From: Terriglobia bacterium
Lineage (GTDB): Bacteria > Acidobacteriota > Vicinamibacteria > Vicinamibacterales > CAVVIG01
Length of the DNA: 64,000 nt
Assembly (NCBI GenBank): GCA_020073005.1
Contig: JAIQFX010000044.1
Coordinates: forward strand, 1-64,000
Direction of reading: 5' to 3'
In this document: positions 9,092 through 18,292 of the stretch, piece after piece
Layout: every line of letters begins with the position of its first letter
Numbering within the stretch: position 1 is the first letter of the stretch
Notes under the pieces: model-generated
What the model saw: only the letters and a program-made list of their open reading frames with translations
The model's database searches: none
What the model was told of the DNA's origin: nothing
Program-made: the position numbers and the translations under genes

Positions 9092-10200
9092 CGCCTCGCC
9101 GCATCGACATATTCCGCGTCACGATGAGCGAGGAAGCCGTGGCACTCGCGTCGAGTGTGCTGCGGAGTGGCTATGTCGGCGAGGGGCCGATGGTCGCGAG
9201 GCTCGAATCGGCATTCGCGCAAGTGAGCGGTACCCAATGGAACGCAGCCGTGAACAGCGGTACCTCTGCCCTCCATCTAGCCATGATTGCTGGCGGTGTC
9301 GGCTCCGGCGACGAGGTCATCACGACTGCCCAGACGATGATGGCGACCTCACACGCAATCCTCATGCAGCGCGCCGTTCCTGTGTTCGCCGACGTTCAGC
9401 TCCACACGGGAAACATCGATCCACAGGATATCGAGCATCGGATCACTGAGCGTACGCGAGCCCTTCTGGTGGTGCATTGGGCCGGCTACCCGTGCGACAT
9501 GGAGGAAATCCATGCCGTTGCGCGCAAGCACAAACTGGTTGTCGTCGAGGATGCGGCCCACGCCGTTGGCGCCCGTTATCGTGGAGCGGCCGTTGGGAGT
9601 CTCAGCCCGCTCACGTGCTTTTCTTTCCAGGCGATCAAGCACGTCTGCTGCGGCGACGGCGGGATGCTGAGCACGCTGAACGCCGAACACCGCGAGCGTG
9701 CCGCGCGTCTCCGCTGGTTCGGGATCGACCGAGCGCGGCGTGTGCCGAGCATTCTTGGTGAAGCGGAGTGGAACGTCACGGAACTCGGCTACAAGTACCA
9801 GATGAACGATATTGCGGCCGCGATTGGCGTCGCGAATCTCGCTCACCTCGGCGCCACGCTTGGGCGCCACCGGGAGATCGCGCGGCGGTATCGGCAGGCC
9901 CTCGCGAGCGTGCCCGGCATCACCCTGCTCGACAGCAAGGATGATCGCGAAAGTGCGTGCTGGCTGTTCACGATGCTAGCCGAACGGCGAGTCGATCTGC
10001 TCCGGATGCTCCACGCAAAAGGCATTGCCGGTTCCGTGGTGCACATGCGGATCGACACGAATGACGTCTACGGTGGCCGGCGCGACGATCTGCCGAACCT
10101 CGACCGGTTCACCGAACTCCACGTATCGCTTCCGATCCATACAGGGCTCAGCGATGACGATGTGGACTACGTCATCGCAGCGATCAAGGGTGGATGGTAG
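9085..10200 (+). CDS. DegT/DnrJ/EryC1/StrS-family sugar aminotransferase
   Basis: PLP-dependent sugar-nucleotide aminotransferase, 371 aa, clearly paralogous to the preceding gene along its whole length. The Schiff-base lysine is present (SFQAIKHVCCGDGG, Lys185, codon 9637-9639), as is the pyridine-contacting Asp in VVVEDAAHAVGA. It likely transfers an amino group from glutamate to a keto-sugar nucleotide produced by a dehydratase of this locus, for acetylation by the GNAT protein at 7461-7982. The ATG overlaps the previous stop as ATGGTAG, and its own stop forms the same ATGGTAG junction with the next gene. Confidence 0.93.
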   Translation: MVAPRRIDIFRVTMSEEAVALASSVLRSGYVGEGPMVARLESAFAQVSGTQWNAAVNSGTSALHLAMIAGGVGSGDEVITTAQTMMATSHAILMQRAVPVFADVQLHTGNIDPQDIEHRITERTRALLVVHWAGYPCDMEEIHAVARKHKLVVVEDAAHAVGARYRGAAVGSLSPLTCFSFQAIKHVCCGDGGMLSTLNAEHRERAARLRWFGIDRARRVPSILGEAEWNVTELGYKYQMNDIAAAIGVANLAHLGATLGRHREIARRYRQALASVPGITLLDSKDDRESACWLFTMLAERRVDLLRMLHAKGIAGSVVHMRIDTNDVYGGRRDDLPNLDRFTELHVSLPIHTGLSDDDVDYVIAAIKGGW

Positions 10201-11213
10201 CGCAGAATCCCCTCGTCAGCTTCTGCGTGCCGACCTATGGTCGGGCAGCCTTCATCCAGCAGACGTTGGAAAGCGCGCTCGCGCAGACGATTGAGGACTT
10301 CGAAGTCGTCGTGGTCGACGACTGCTCCCCGGACAACACCGGCGAAATCGTCGCCAGAATCTCCGATGCGCGCGTCCGTTACGTCCGCAACGCGGAGAAT
10401 CTCGGCGTTCCCGAGAACCTCAATCGCTCGATGTCTCTGGCGCGCGGCCAGTACCTCGTGCTGTTAGAGGATCATGACCTGCTCGAGCCGACGTACCTGC
10501 AGGAAACGCTCCGCGTCATGAACCGGTATCCGAGCGTTGGCTTCGTGGCGACGGGGCTCGTCGTGATCGACGAACACGATGTCCCGCGGGAGCAGTACCT
10601 GAACCAACTTCCGGAGTTCACGACCGGGCGGATGTTGCTGAAGCGCCTGCTCACGCGGACGACCTGCCCGTTCTCGGTGACGACGCTCATTCGTCGCTCC
10701 GCGACGGCTGGTATTTCGCCTCTTTTCGACGCACGGTACTGGTGGTACGCCGACCAAGGCCTGTGGCTACGTCTTGCCGCCAGAGCTGACGTTGGCTACG
10801 TTGCACACGCGCTCCTGCGCTTCCGGACGCGCGAAACCGATCACCAGCTCAACGGCCGCGATTGGGAATCGGCGCTGTGTCTGGACAGGATCCGCAGGGA
10901 ACACTGGGCGCTGCTCCATTCCAAGCCGAGCTGGCGGTCCCGATGGGACTGGTTGTCGTACGAGGTGGCCAAACTGAGGCGAACGGCTATGTGGCGGGGA
11001 GGCCGAATATTGCGCGCCGAGCCGTGGACCTCCGAGGACACGCGTTACGCCGAGCAGTACCTCAGCAAGCCGAGTCGCGCCCTCCTGGCTGCCATCGGGA
11101 TGTTCCCTACGTGGGCGGCCGCGGGTTGCCGGAAGGCTTGGCGTTGGCGCATGTTGAGTCATCGTCCCGAAGGAAACCGGGCGACGTCGCCAACGTCTCC
11201 TTCGTCTCGTTGA
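10194..11213 (+). CDS. Glycosyltransferase family 2
   Basis: GT-A fold glycosyltransferase of 339 aa. It opens with the family signature (PLVSFCVPTYGRAAFIQQTLESAL) and has VVVDDCSPDN for nucleotide binding and a DxD-like LEDHDLLEP near residue 100. The C-terminal ~100 residues are Arg/Trp-rich, perhaps for membrane association. It is an assembly enzyme for the polysaccharide repeat; donor and acceptor are unknown. It begins inside the stop of the DegT gene (7-bp overlap). Confidence 0.9.
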   Translation: MVAQNPLVSFCVPTYGRAAFIQQTLESALAQTIEDFEVVVVDDCSPDNTGEIVARISDARVRYVRNAENLGVPENLNRSMSLARGQYLVLLEDHDLLEPTYLQETLRVMNRYPSVGFVATGLVVIDEHDVPREQYLNQLPEFTTGRMLLKRLLTRTTCPFSVTTLIRRSATAGISPLFDARYWWYADQGLWLRLAARADVGYVAHALLRFRTRETDHQLNGRDWESALCLDRIRREHWALLHSKPSWRSRWDWLSYEVAKLRRTAMWRGGRILRAEPWTSEDTRYAEQYLSKPSRALLAAIGMFPTWAAAGCRKAWRWRMLSHRPEGNRATSPTSPSSR

Positions 11214-12076
11214 GCATAACGACAGCGGAGAACGTGGTAGCCGACGTCATGAAGATCGGCCGCTCGCCCGAGGAACACTCGGGTCGCTTGATCGCGGGAG
11301 ATGGCCGGTTCGCGCGGGCGCTGCGGCGTCTCGTGCGATGGCATTACTTCTCGATGATCGAACAGCATGTGTCTCCTGGCAGCGCCGTGCTCGAACTGGG
11401 TTCGGGCGGAGGAGATCGTTGGCTGGCCCGGCAGTATCGGATGACTGCAGCTGAATTGGCGTTCGGATCGGCAAGAGCCAGCCGATCACTGTACGGACGC
11501 GCTGTGAACGCCGATGTTGCAAAGCTGCCGATGCGTTCCTTCAGCTACGATGCTGCCGTATCGAGTTTTGTCTTGGAGCATTTGTCGGAGCCCGTCGCAG
11601 TCGACGGCATCCGCGAGTTGTATCGCGTCCTGCGTCCTGGAGGCGTGCTGCTCTGCCTGTGCGATCTCGAGTGTGATCATCCGCTTCTCGCATGGATTCG
11701 GCGAATGTCTCAGGACGGATATCGTGAAGCGTTCGTCATTGCCCCCGGCCACTTCGGTCTACGGCGGGAGTCCGAATGGTCGAAGATCTTGCGCGACGCC
11801 GGGTTTGTCATCGAACGGTGGGAACTCATGAGCCGTAGTCCCGTGCTGGACCACGGCCCTCTCTGCAACCTCGCCGCTAGCAAGGCCCTGCCGCCGTGGC
11901 TTCGAGTGGTCGGCTGGACGGCCTTTCGCATCTCTCGGGTGCCCCAGCTGGCGGCAGCGTGGTCAGTCGCCGGCACATTCACGGACGATCTCATTCGTTC
12001 ATGGCTGCCGTCCCAATGGGCCTACCGGCTGATATTTGTCGCGCGCCGACCGGCCGATGAGACGGTCATGCGTTGA
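11210..12076 (+). CDS. Class I SAM-dependent methyltransferase
   Basis: About 288 aa, Methyltransf_11 type. SAM motif I is AVLELGSGGGDRW near residue 60. Later motifs read VSSFVLEHLSEPVAVDGI and YRVLRPGGVLLCLCDLE, the typical post-I and post-III regions. It probably methylates a sugar or lipid-linked intermediate. The TTG start at 11210 makes a TTGA overlap with the previous stop, the junction type also seen at 12073 and 29088. GTG 11234, preceded by GGAG, and ATG 11249 are alternatives that only trim the N-terminus. Confidence 0.8.
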   Translation: MSITTAENVVADVMKIGRSPEEHSGRLIAGDGRFARALRRLVRWHYFSMIEQHVSPGSAVLELGSGGGDRWLARQYRMTAAELAFGSARASRSLYGRAVNADVAKLPMRSFSYDAAVSSFVLEHLSEPVAVDGIRELYRVLRPGGVLLCLCDLECDHPLLAWIRRMSQDGYREAFVIAPGHFGLRRESEWSKILRDAGFVIERWELMSRSPVLDHGPLCNLAASKALPPWLRVVGWTAFRISRVPQLAAAWSVAGTFTDDLIRSWLPSQWAYRLIFVARRPADETVMR

Positions 12077-13155
12077 ACGTCTTTCTTTCGTCGCTATCGC
12101 ATGCGGACAAGACGGAGAGCATCCATTTCGTGCGCGTGCTGCAGCGGCTCGGCCACCGCGTCTTCGAGTGCGGCGTGCCTCGCGCGGAGGACGATCTCGA
12201 GCACGGATTCGCCGCAGGAGCCGGCTTCGATCCGCTCACGACTCTCGAGAGCCTGGCGCGTGTCGCGGGATTCGCGCCCGATCTCTTCCTTTACATCGAA
12301 CCACAGGGGCTGATCCCGCGCGGCCTCGAGCGCGCCGGCTGCCCAACAGCGTGCGTCCTATGCGACACTCATCGCGATCTTCCTTCCCGAATCAGACTCG
12401 CACGATTGTTCGATTACGTGTTCCTCTACCATCGAAACTACGTCGGGTCTTTTTGTGAGCACCCACCGGCAAATGTGCGCTGGCTTCCCTACGCCTGTGA
12501 CCTCGAGCTCTTCCGCCCGCTGGGCACGCCAAGAGACTTCGACGTGGCCTTCGTCGGCCATTCGGCACGCAACCGCGCAGCCGTCCTGGACAAGCTCGCC
12601 TCTCGATACCGGATGAACGAGCGGCGGTACTATCTGCAGCGCGAGATCCCGGAGGTCTACTCAAGAGCGAAGATCGTTCTCAACCTCCCTGCTGCCGACG
12701 ATCTCAACTTCCGAACCTTCGAGGCGATGGCATGTGGCGCCCTCCTGCTCACGCGACGAATCGCCAACGGACAGGAAGTCCTGTTCGAAGAAGGACAGCA
12801 CTTCGCGGCGTACAACGACGAGCAGGAGATGTTCGCAAAGGTCCATTACTACCTGACGCACCCCGAGGCGCGCGAGGCCATCGCCGCTGCGGGTCTGGCC
12901 GAGGTGCAGAAGGCCCACCGACTGGAGGAGCGCATCGAAGAGTTACTTGCCGCGGTACATGCCGGCGATCATGGGGCACCCCTTCGGAGTCTGGCGCCCT
13001 ACCAAGTGGATCGACAGTACGCGTGGCTCTACGAGTACGGGCGGATGCTCCAACCCGGCGTTGACCTCATACGCGAGGCTCGCCGACGCGGGCGGCCGTG
13101 GGCCGCCCTCACGCCGCCAGTCCTGCGTTCATTGCTCCGCGCGGTATTGCGATGA
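12073..13155 (+). CDS. CgeB-like glycosyltransferase (GT1-type)
   Basis: 360-aa glycosyltransferase related to spore maturation protein CgeB and Glyco_trans_1_2 proteins. It shows the family arrangement: an N-terminal half with PDLFLYIEPQGL, a central strand (DFDVAFVGHSARNRAAVL), then VYSRAKIVLNLP and a donor-site segment (NFRTFEAMACGALLLTRR). The C-terminus has DEQEMFAKVHYYLTHP and ends Arg-rich. It starts with TTG in a TTGA overlap with the preceding methyltransferase. A second CgeB-like protein is at 18293-19396. Confidence 0.85.
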   Translation: MNVFLSSLSHADKTESIHFVRVLQRLGHRVFECGVPRAEDDLEHGFAAGAGFDPLTTLESLARVAGFAPDLFLYIEPQGLIPRGLERAGCPTACVLCDTHRDLPSRIRLARLFDYVFLYHRNYVGSFCEHPPANVRWLPYACDLELFRPLGTPRDFDVAFVGHSARNRAAVLDKLASRYRMNERRYYLQREIPEVYSRAKIVLNLPAADDLNFRTFEAMACGALLLTRRIANGQEVLFEEGQHFAAYNDEQEMFAKVHYYLTHPEAREAIAAAGLAEVQKAHRLEERIEELLAAVHAGDHGAPLRSLAPYQVDRQYAWLYEYGRMLQPGVDLIREARRRGRPWAALTPPVLRSLLRAVLR

Positions 13156-13197
13156 GCGCTGCTCGTTCGTTTTGCCGTGTGGAGGACTCGGTGTGAG

Positions 13198-14043
13198 GTG
13201 AAGAAGCTCTTCCATCGCATCTACCTCCGGTATGAAGCAGGGTGTCCGATTGCTCGTGGAAAGTACCGTCTCGGCCATCTCATGGACCGGGCCATCGGGC
13301 GAGTCGCGTACACAATCGACGGTCTGGTTCTGATGCTAAGCCCAGTTTCACTGCTCGACCGCAGATTGATTAGGGGCGAGGAATACGATCGATTCGTTGT
13401 GAATGTTGTGACTGGAGCACTTTCGGAGGGGGGGCATTTTATCGACATCGGAGCGAACATCGGCTACGTGTCCCTGGTGGCGGCGAAGTGCCTTGGCACT
13501 CGGGGCACCGTCTTCAGCTTTGAGCCGTCTCCTCGCGAATATGCGCGACTGCGGCAGCACTGCGTCGCAAATTCCACGCGCAATGTTGTCGTCGTGAACA
13601 AAGGTATTGGGGCCGTTACCGAGCGGACAGTCTTGCGCATCGCCGATATCGGGAATCACGGAATGAACTCTCGGCATTCAATCCGGTCCGCCATGAAAGC
13701 GTGCCTGGCCGAGTTCATTCCGATCACCGACGCCTTACCATTACCGGACCTCGCACAGGCGCGATGTGTAAAGATCGACGTGGAGGGAGACGAAATGAAC
13801 GTGCTGCGATCGTTCGAGCCGGTGATGGAGACTCTTCGGTTTGCCGTTTTCGTCGTCGAGATCACACCGTCGTATCTGCGGCTGGCCGGCCATAGTGCGG
13901 CGGATGTGTACAACTTCTTCTCAGCCTATGAGTTTCAACCGCTGCGACCCGCGTCTGTCCGAAGCGCAACGCAGTACGACGAAGTCTTTGCCCATCCCGC
14001 CCGCGGTTCCCTGCGTAGCCTGCGCGATGTCCTTGCTCGCTGA
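13198..14043 (+). CDS. FkbM-family methyltransferase
   Basis: SAM-dependent O-methyltransferase of about 281 aa. The FkbM core begins at GGHFIDIGANIGYVSLVAA, followed by VFSFEPSPREYARL and the late motif CVKIDVEGDEMNVLRSF, all intact. FkbM proteins methylate hydroxyls on sugars and polyketides, so a polysaccharide sugar is the likely target. GTG 13198 is chosen because a GGAGG lies 12 nt upstream; GTG 13177 would add seven residues. Wobble positions are less GC-rich than in the flanking signalling genes. The next gene starts within its last 17 bases. Confidence 0.88.
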   Translation: MKKLFHRIYLRYEAGCPIARGKYRLGHLMDRAIGRVAYTIDGLVLMLSPVSLLDRRLIRGEEYDRFVVNVVTGALSEGGHFIDIGANIGYVSLVAAKCLGTRGTVFSFEPSPREYARLRQHCVANSTRNVVVVNKGIGAVTERTVLRIADIGNHGMNSRHSIRSAMKACLAEFIPITDALPLPDLAQARCVKIDVEGDEMNVLRSFEPVMETLRFAVFVVEITPSYLRLAGHSAADVYNFFSAYEFQPLRPASVRSATQYDEVFAHPARGSLRSLRDVLAR

Positions 14044-15619
14044 GCGCTTCGTGGCTGAGTCGGCTCCCGCAGTTGAATCGCCAGCGACCACATGGGATCG
14101 AGTGTTACGGGGCGTCGCGTCGACCGTCCTGTCTCAAGTGATCGCTGCCGCCAGCGCTATCGCACTCGTTCCGCTGTTCTTAGGTGCGTGGGGCGTCGAA
14201 GGATACGGACGCTGGCTACTCCTGGTGGCCGCGCTGTCTTACCTCAGCCTGTTGGAGCTCGGCGGTCAGAGCCTATTCGGGAACCTGCTCGCGTACGCGT
14301 ACGTCCGTCGAGACGCCGATAGCTTCCGGAGGCGGCTCGCAGAAGCGGTGTCCGTCTTTTCCATTGTGGCCGGGCTCGCGTTCGTCGGGCTTCTGGTCAC
14401 CGTAGCCGTCTGGGGCCAACTAGCTCCGACAGTGCGGTTGACACCAGAAGAGCAGACGATCATTACTTTCCTGGGCGCCGCCTACCTCCTCGCGATTCCC
14501 TCCGGCGTCTATGTCACCGCCTACCGGGCAACAAAACTGTTCACGCGTGGAACGATGATGGGCAATCTGGTCAGTGGGATGGCCCTCATCGCATATGTCG
14601 CAGTTCTCCTCGCTCGTCTAAGCCCTGCTGTGCTCGCCATCACAACGCTCGCGGCTGGTACTATCGGGACTCTAGTCCTCGTGGCCGACATCCGCCGACG
14701 AATCCCCGCCGCGCGCGGGCTCGCGCTCGGCATCGCAGCGGCCGGCGCTGGCGCGCGTCACCTTGGAAGCTCGCTACATTTCTCGCTCCTTTCGATCGCT
14801 GCTGCTGTCAACCAACAGGCGGTGATCCTCGTCCTCGCGGCCAGTGCGGGGCCTGCGGTGGTTGCGCTCTACGCGACGCATCGCACGGCCGCCGGCTTTG
14901 TCGGCTATGTCGCGCGGATCCTCGAGGCCCCACTACGGCCGGAGCTCACCTTCCTTCACGCCGCCGGGAGGGAACATGACCTTCGGCGCGCCGCCCTCCT
15001 GAGCGTGAAGGTCGTCACTCTGCTAAGCGGGACACTGGCAGCTGTCGTCTGGTTCTTTCTGCCCTGGGTGTATCCCCTGTGGACTGGACGCCATCTCAAT
15101 CTCGTATCGGCGCTTATGGGAGTGCTGCTACTCCAGGCAGCGCTTGCAGCGGGCTGGAGCACCGCGGGTTGGCCGCTGTTGGCCTCCAATCGGCATCATC
15201 GGTTGGCGTATTGTGCTGCGCTGAACGCTGGCCTGACAGTGGTGCTAGCCGTGATCCTCGCTCCGCGTTTCGGCGCCGTCGGCGTAGCGGTTGCGTCCCT
15301 CGTGGGCGATGTTGTGTTCGGGGCCTTCGTGTATCCGTGGCTCGCCGCTCGCTCATTGGGGCACGCGCTGGCGACCGGTTACCAAGCGCTCCTGCGACCG
15401 CTCGTCTGGTCCGCCACTGCCGCTATAACCTTGACGATCTTGGGCGCCCTCTTCACTGCTTGGCTATTCGCCCTTGGAGCTGCCTTGGCCGTTGCCGGTT
15501 GTGCTTATGGGGCAATCCGCACGACCTTCGAGGACGATGAACGTGCGGTATTGATGACGAAACTGCGTCAACTCGCGGTACAAGGGATAGCAGGATGCTG
15601 GTCCGTCGCGCGCTCGTGA
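14027..15619 (+). CDS. Wzx-like lipid-linked oligosaccharide flippase (MOP superfamily)
   Basis: Polytopic inner-membrane protein of 530 aa with about 12-14 hydrophobic helices in the regular spacing of polysaccharide-synt/MATE-like flippases. The N-terminus (GVASTVLSQVIAAASAIALVP, then FLGAWGVEGYGRWLL) is typical of Wzx. It would flip the undecaprenyl-linked repeat unit to the periplasm for polymerisation. ATG 14027 overlaps the FkbM gene by 17 bp; the open frame extends further upstream but only as read-through of that gene. It is flanked on both sides by FkbM methyltransferases. Confidence 0.88.
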   Translation: MSLLAERFVAESAPAVESPATTWDRVLRGVASTVLSQVIAAASAIALVPLFLGAWGVEGYGRWLLLVAALSYLSLLELGGQSLFGNLLAYAYVRRDADSFRRRLAEAVSVFSIVAGLAFVGLLVTVAVWGQLAPTVRLTPEEQTIITFLGAAYLLAIPSGVYVTAYRATKLFTRGTMMGNLVSGMALIAYVAVLLARLSPAVLAITTLAAGTIGTLVLVADIRRRIPAARGLALGIAAAGAGARHLGSSLHFSLLSIAAAVNQQAVILVLAASAGPAVVALYATHRTAAGFVGYVARILEAPLRPELTFLHAAGREHDLRRAALLSVKVVTLLSGTLAAVVWFFLPWVYPLWTGRHLNLVSALMGVLLLQAALAAGWSTAGWPLLASNRHHRLAYCAALNAGLTVVLAVILAPRFGAVGVAVASLVGDVVFGAFVYPWLAARSLGHALATGYQALLRPLVWSATAAITLTILGALFTAWLFALGAALAVAGCAYGAIRTTFEDDERAVLMTKLRQLAVQGIAGCWSVARS

Positions 15620-15692
15620 ATCCTGAGATGATTCTACGCTTCGCTCGACTGATCGCCGCGTCGCGCTGCGCTTGCCACGCCGGTGACCACAC

Positions 15693-16661
15693 GTGCCGCT
15701 AGCATCGCGATTCATTCGCCGTCGAGTTGGCAAGAGCTGGCTGGAACCCGTGGATGACCTCCGCAATGATTCAGGGTGTTCCCAAGGGGCCAGAGTGCCT
15801 ATTTGGGTGACGCTCATTTTGTGGGCCGCCAAGCGATTGCCACGCGGAGGCTTCCGGATTGTCTCTGTGCTTGCCGGAGCACGGAAGGAACTTCAGACTT
15901 ACCGCATCAGCCTGTCGCTGGTGCCGCACGCCTTGTTCTGGGGCGATCTGAGGCTCAGCATCTTCTACTCGCTCTTCAAGTTTGGCTGCTATCCACACCA
16001 GCTTAACGAGGATCTTGTGGCCCGCACGATTCTACGGAAGGGCGACGTCGTGTACGACGTCGGAGCGAACATCGGCTATATGACTGTGGTGTACGCAGAC
16101 GCCGTTGGGAGTGGGGGACGAGTTGTGGCCTTTGAGCCGTCGCCGGCGTGCTGTGTGTTCTTGATCAAGAATACGAGCTATTGGTCGACCGCGACAGTGA
16201 TTCCCAAGGCCGTCAGCGATACAGTCGGCAGCTGCATGTTCGAAGAACACCAGTGCCTAGACCTTTCGCGGGTCGTTTTCGGCGCTGTCCAAGACCCGTC
16301 CAATAGAGTGCGACGGGTCGCCGCAACAACGCTCGATGACGTGGTGTCCTCCGGATTTCCCGCTCCGCAGTTTGTCAAAATCGACGTAGAGGGTCATGAG
16401 CTGAACGTTTTCTCAGGGGCGCGCCAGATGCTCCGCAGACACTGCCCAGTTCTCATGTTTGAGGCGTTCGATTCGCGCGCCCTCGACGCGTGCCTCGCGG
16501 CGCTCAAGGAGATCGCGCCAACTGAGTACCAGTTTCGTCGTGTACGTAGTTCGGGTCCTCTCGCTGACGTTTACGCGACAGGCTCGGATATGACCAGTAA
16601 CTATTTCGCCATACCGCGCTGGGCCCTGGGTAGGTTCGGTGCACTTTTGAACGTTGATTAG
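15693..16661 (+). CDS. FkbM-family methyltransferase
   Basis: 322 aa. The core motifs are VVYDVGANIGYMTVVYA (SAM binding), VVAFEPSPACCVFLI and FVKIDVEGHELNVFSGA. The N-terminal ~100 residues are longer than in the 13198-14043 paralogue and contain basic and hydrophobic stretches. It is likely a sugar O-methyltransferase for the polysaccharide. The start is uncertain: GTG 15693 is taken as the longest plausible start, and GTG 15795 is possible. A 73-bp gap separates it from the flippase gene. Confidence 0.85.
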   Translation: MPLASRFIRRRVGKSWLEPVDDLRNDSGCSQGARVPIWVTLILWAAKRLPRGGFRIVSVLAGARKELQTYRISLSLVPHALFWGDLRLSIFYSLFKFGCYPHQLNEDLVARTILRKGDVVYDVGANIGYMTVVYADAVGSGGRVVAFEPSPACCVFLIKNTSYWSTATVIPKAVSDTVGSCMFEEHQCLDLSRVVFGAVQDPSNRVRRVAATTLDDVVSSGFPAPQFVKIDVEGHELNVFSGARQMLRRHCPVLMFEAFDSRALDACLAALKEIAPTEYQFRRVRSSGPLADVYATGSDMTSNYFAIPRWALGRFGALLNVD

Positions 16662-16706
16662 TTCTAATTAGCTGGCCAGATCGGTCCTCAGCAACGTCAG
16701 AGTCAA

Positions 16707-18290
16707 GTGAACAAGTCAGTTCCGTCCGCGTGTCGGCCGAATAGCGGGATGCTCGTCCGTCCAGCGCCTGTGAATTCTGGGGCCGGCGCCATTGAGGCGC
16801 CTCTTCGCAGCTCGAAGACAATGTCATGGTGGATCGCCACACTGGGCATCGGCGCCGGTATTGCCGTTCAGCAGGCCGGGTGGCAGATCGAGGGGCCGGC
16901 GCTCGCTATCGTGGGTTTCGCGCCGCTCATGATCGCCATCGATCAGGATCTGATGCCGGGGTTCTTCATCGGGCCGGCCGGTTACATGTATCTCTACCAC
17001 GTGCTCGGCTGGGCGGTCGGACCGGTTGGGCAGCTTCACGTCACCGGGACGGCGGAGTTTTTCGAGCACGGATTCATGCTCTCTCAGTGGGCGGTTGTCC
17101 TCGGTCTAATGACGTTCGCGCTTATCTATCCTCTGGTCTTTCGCGGCGTTGCGCGTTGGTCTGACCGTCACGCCGTGCAGACCGACGAGTCGGAGAGCGA
17201 TTGGCAACGGTACACTTTGTCGCTCTTGTTGGTGGCGTTTCTGGTGATGGCTTACGGCGTCTACGTTGGCGTCGGTGATCGCTGGCTAGGCAACCAGTTG
17301 GCGTTCAGCGTTGCCCAACAGACGATATTCACAGCATTTGGGTATGTTGAGCAGCCGATGTTCTTCTTCTTGGGTTATCAAGCAGCCCGTCGGGGCGGGA
17401 CTTCCAAGGCGCTGTGGCTTATCGTCCTTGTTAGTCACGCGATCTTCTCGCTCACGCAGGGAGGCCGCGGGTTGCTCGTCAGCGCGGGAGTTGCGTCTGC
17501 CATCGGGCTTGTTTTGGGTGGCGTCTCCAGACAGAAGATCATCGCGGTCGCAGCGCTGATCGCCATTCCTTTTGTACCCTTGGCCGGGATTGTCGATGCC
17601 TACCGTGGCGCGTACGGCGCCGCCGGACAGGACTTTGGCCAGCGGCTGACAGCCTTGGGAGATGCCTCGAGTGATTTCCGGCGTGATGTCGTGACGCGGA
17701 ACGTGCAGAGCTCAGAGGTCTTCTTGCGTCGGGTGACTGCGGAGATGGCCGACCGGGTGTTTGAGATGACGCCTTCGGTGTTTCCCTTCGCGGGGTTTGA
17801 GTCGATTGAAAACGTTCCTTGGGTTTTCGTGCCATCTGTCCTCGCGCCCGACCGGCCCAATCTCTCGGAAGGAAACCAGCTTGCTCTCCAATACGGTGCG
17901 GGAGCAGGGGAGGCGGGGCGCGTTGGGTTCTACATGCCCACGATAGGCGACGCTTATCGTCGCTTTGGGTGGGGAGGCATCCCGTTCTTCTACGCGGTAG
18001 CGAGCGCCGGGACTGCGGCTCTGGCAGGGCTAGCGTGGTCGCGGCGGAGACGACGGCACTGGATGGCCGTGTTGGTACTCGTGACGATGCAGGCGCCGTG
18101 GATCACGTCGGCGACGATGATCGCAATGTTCTGGATGTTGCTTTGGTTCTTCCCGAAGTACGTGGTGTTCTTCTGGGGCGTGAGCGCTGTGCAGCAGCGG
18201 CTCTGGAAGGCACGGCCTGCTGCGCGCCCGGGGCTGGTCGACCGCAGCACCCAGTTGCTGGCGCCGCGACTCGCGCGCGGCCGACACTGA
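16707..18290 (+). CDS. Wzy-like O-antigen polymerase (putative)
   Basis: Polytopic membrane protein of up to 527 aa with about ten hydrophobic segments and a large soluble loop near residues 300-420. Low sequence conservation with two big loops is typical of Wzy polymerases, which join flipped repeat units in the periplasm. The position next to a Wzx-like flippase agrees. The loop contains ENVPWVFVPSVLAPDRPNLSEG, similar to acidobacterial/proteobacterial oligosaccharide repeat-unit polymerases. The start is uncertain (GTG 16707; ATG 16749 or 16824 are possible). Confidence 0.65.
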   Translation: MNKSVPSACRPNSGMLVRPAPVNSGAGAIEAPLRSSKTMSWWIATLGIGAGIAVQQAGWQIEGPALAIVGFAPLMIAIDQDLMPGFFIGPAGYMYLYHVLGWAVGPVGQLHVTGTAEFFEHGFMLSQWAVVLGLMTFALIYPLVFRGVARWSDRHAVQTDESESDWQRYTLSLLLVAFLVMAYGVYVGVGDRWLGNQLAFSVAQQTIFTAFGYVEQPMFFFLGYQAARRGGTSKALWLIVLVSHAIFSLTQGGRGLLVSAGVASAIGLVLGGVSRQKIIAVAALIAIPFVPLAGIVDAYRGAYGAAGQDFGQRLTALGDASSDFRRDVVTRNVQSSEVFLRRVTAEMADRVFEMTPSVFPFAGFESIENVPWVFVPSVLAPDRPNLSEGNQLALQYGAGAGEAGRVGFYMPTIGDAYRRFGWGGIPFFYAVASAGTAALAGLAWSRRRRRHWMAVLVLVTMQAPWITSATMIAMFWMLLWFFPKYVVFFWGVSAVQQRLWKARPAARPGLVDRSTQLLAPRLARGRH

Positions 18291-18292
18291 GC

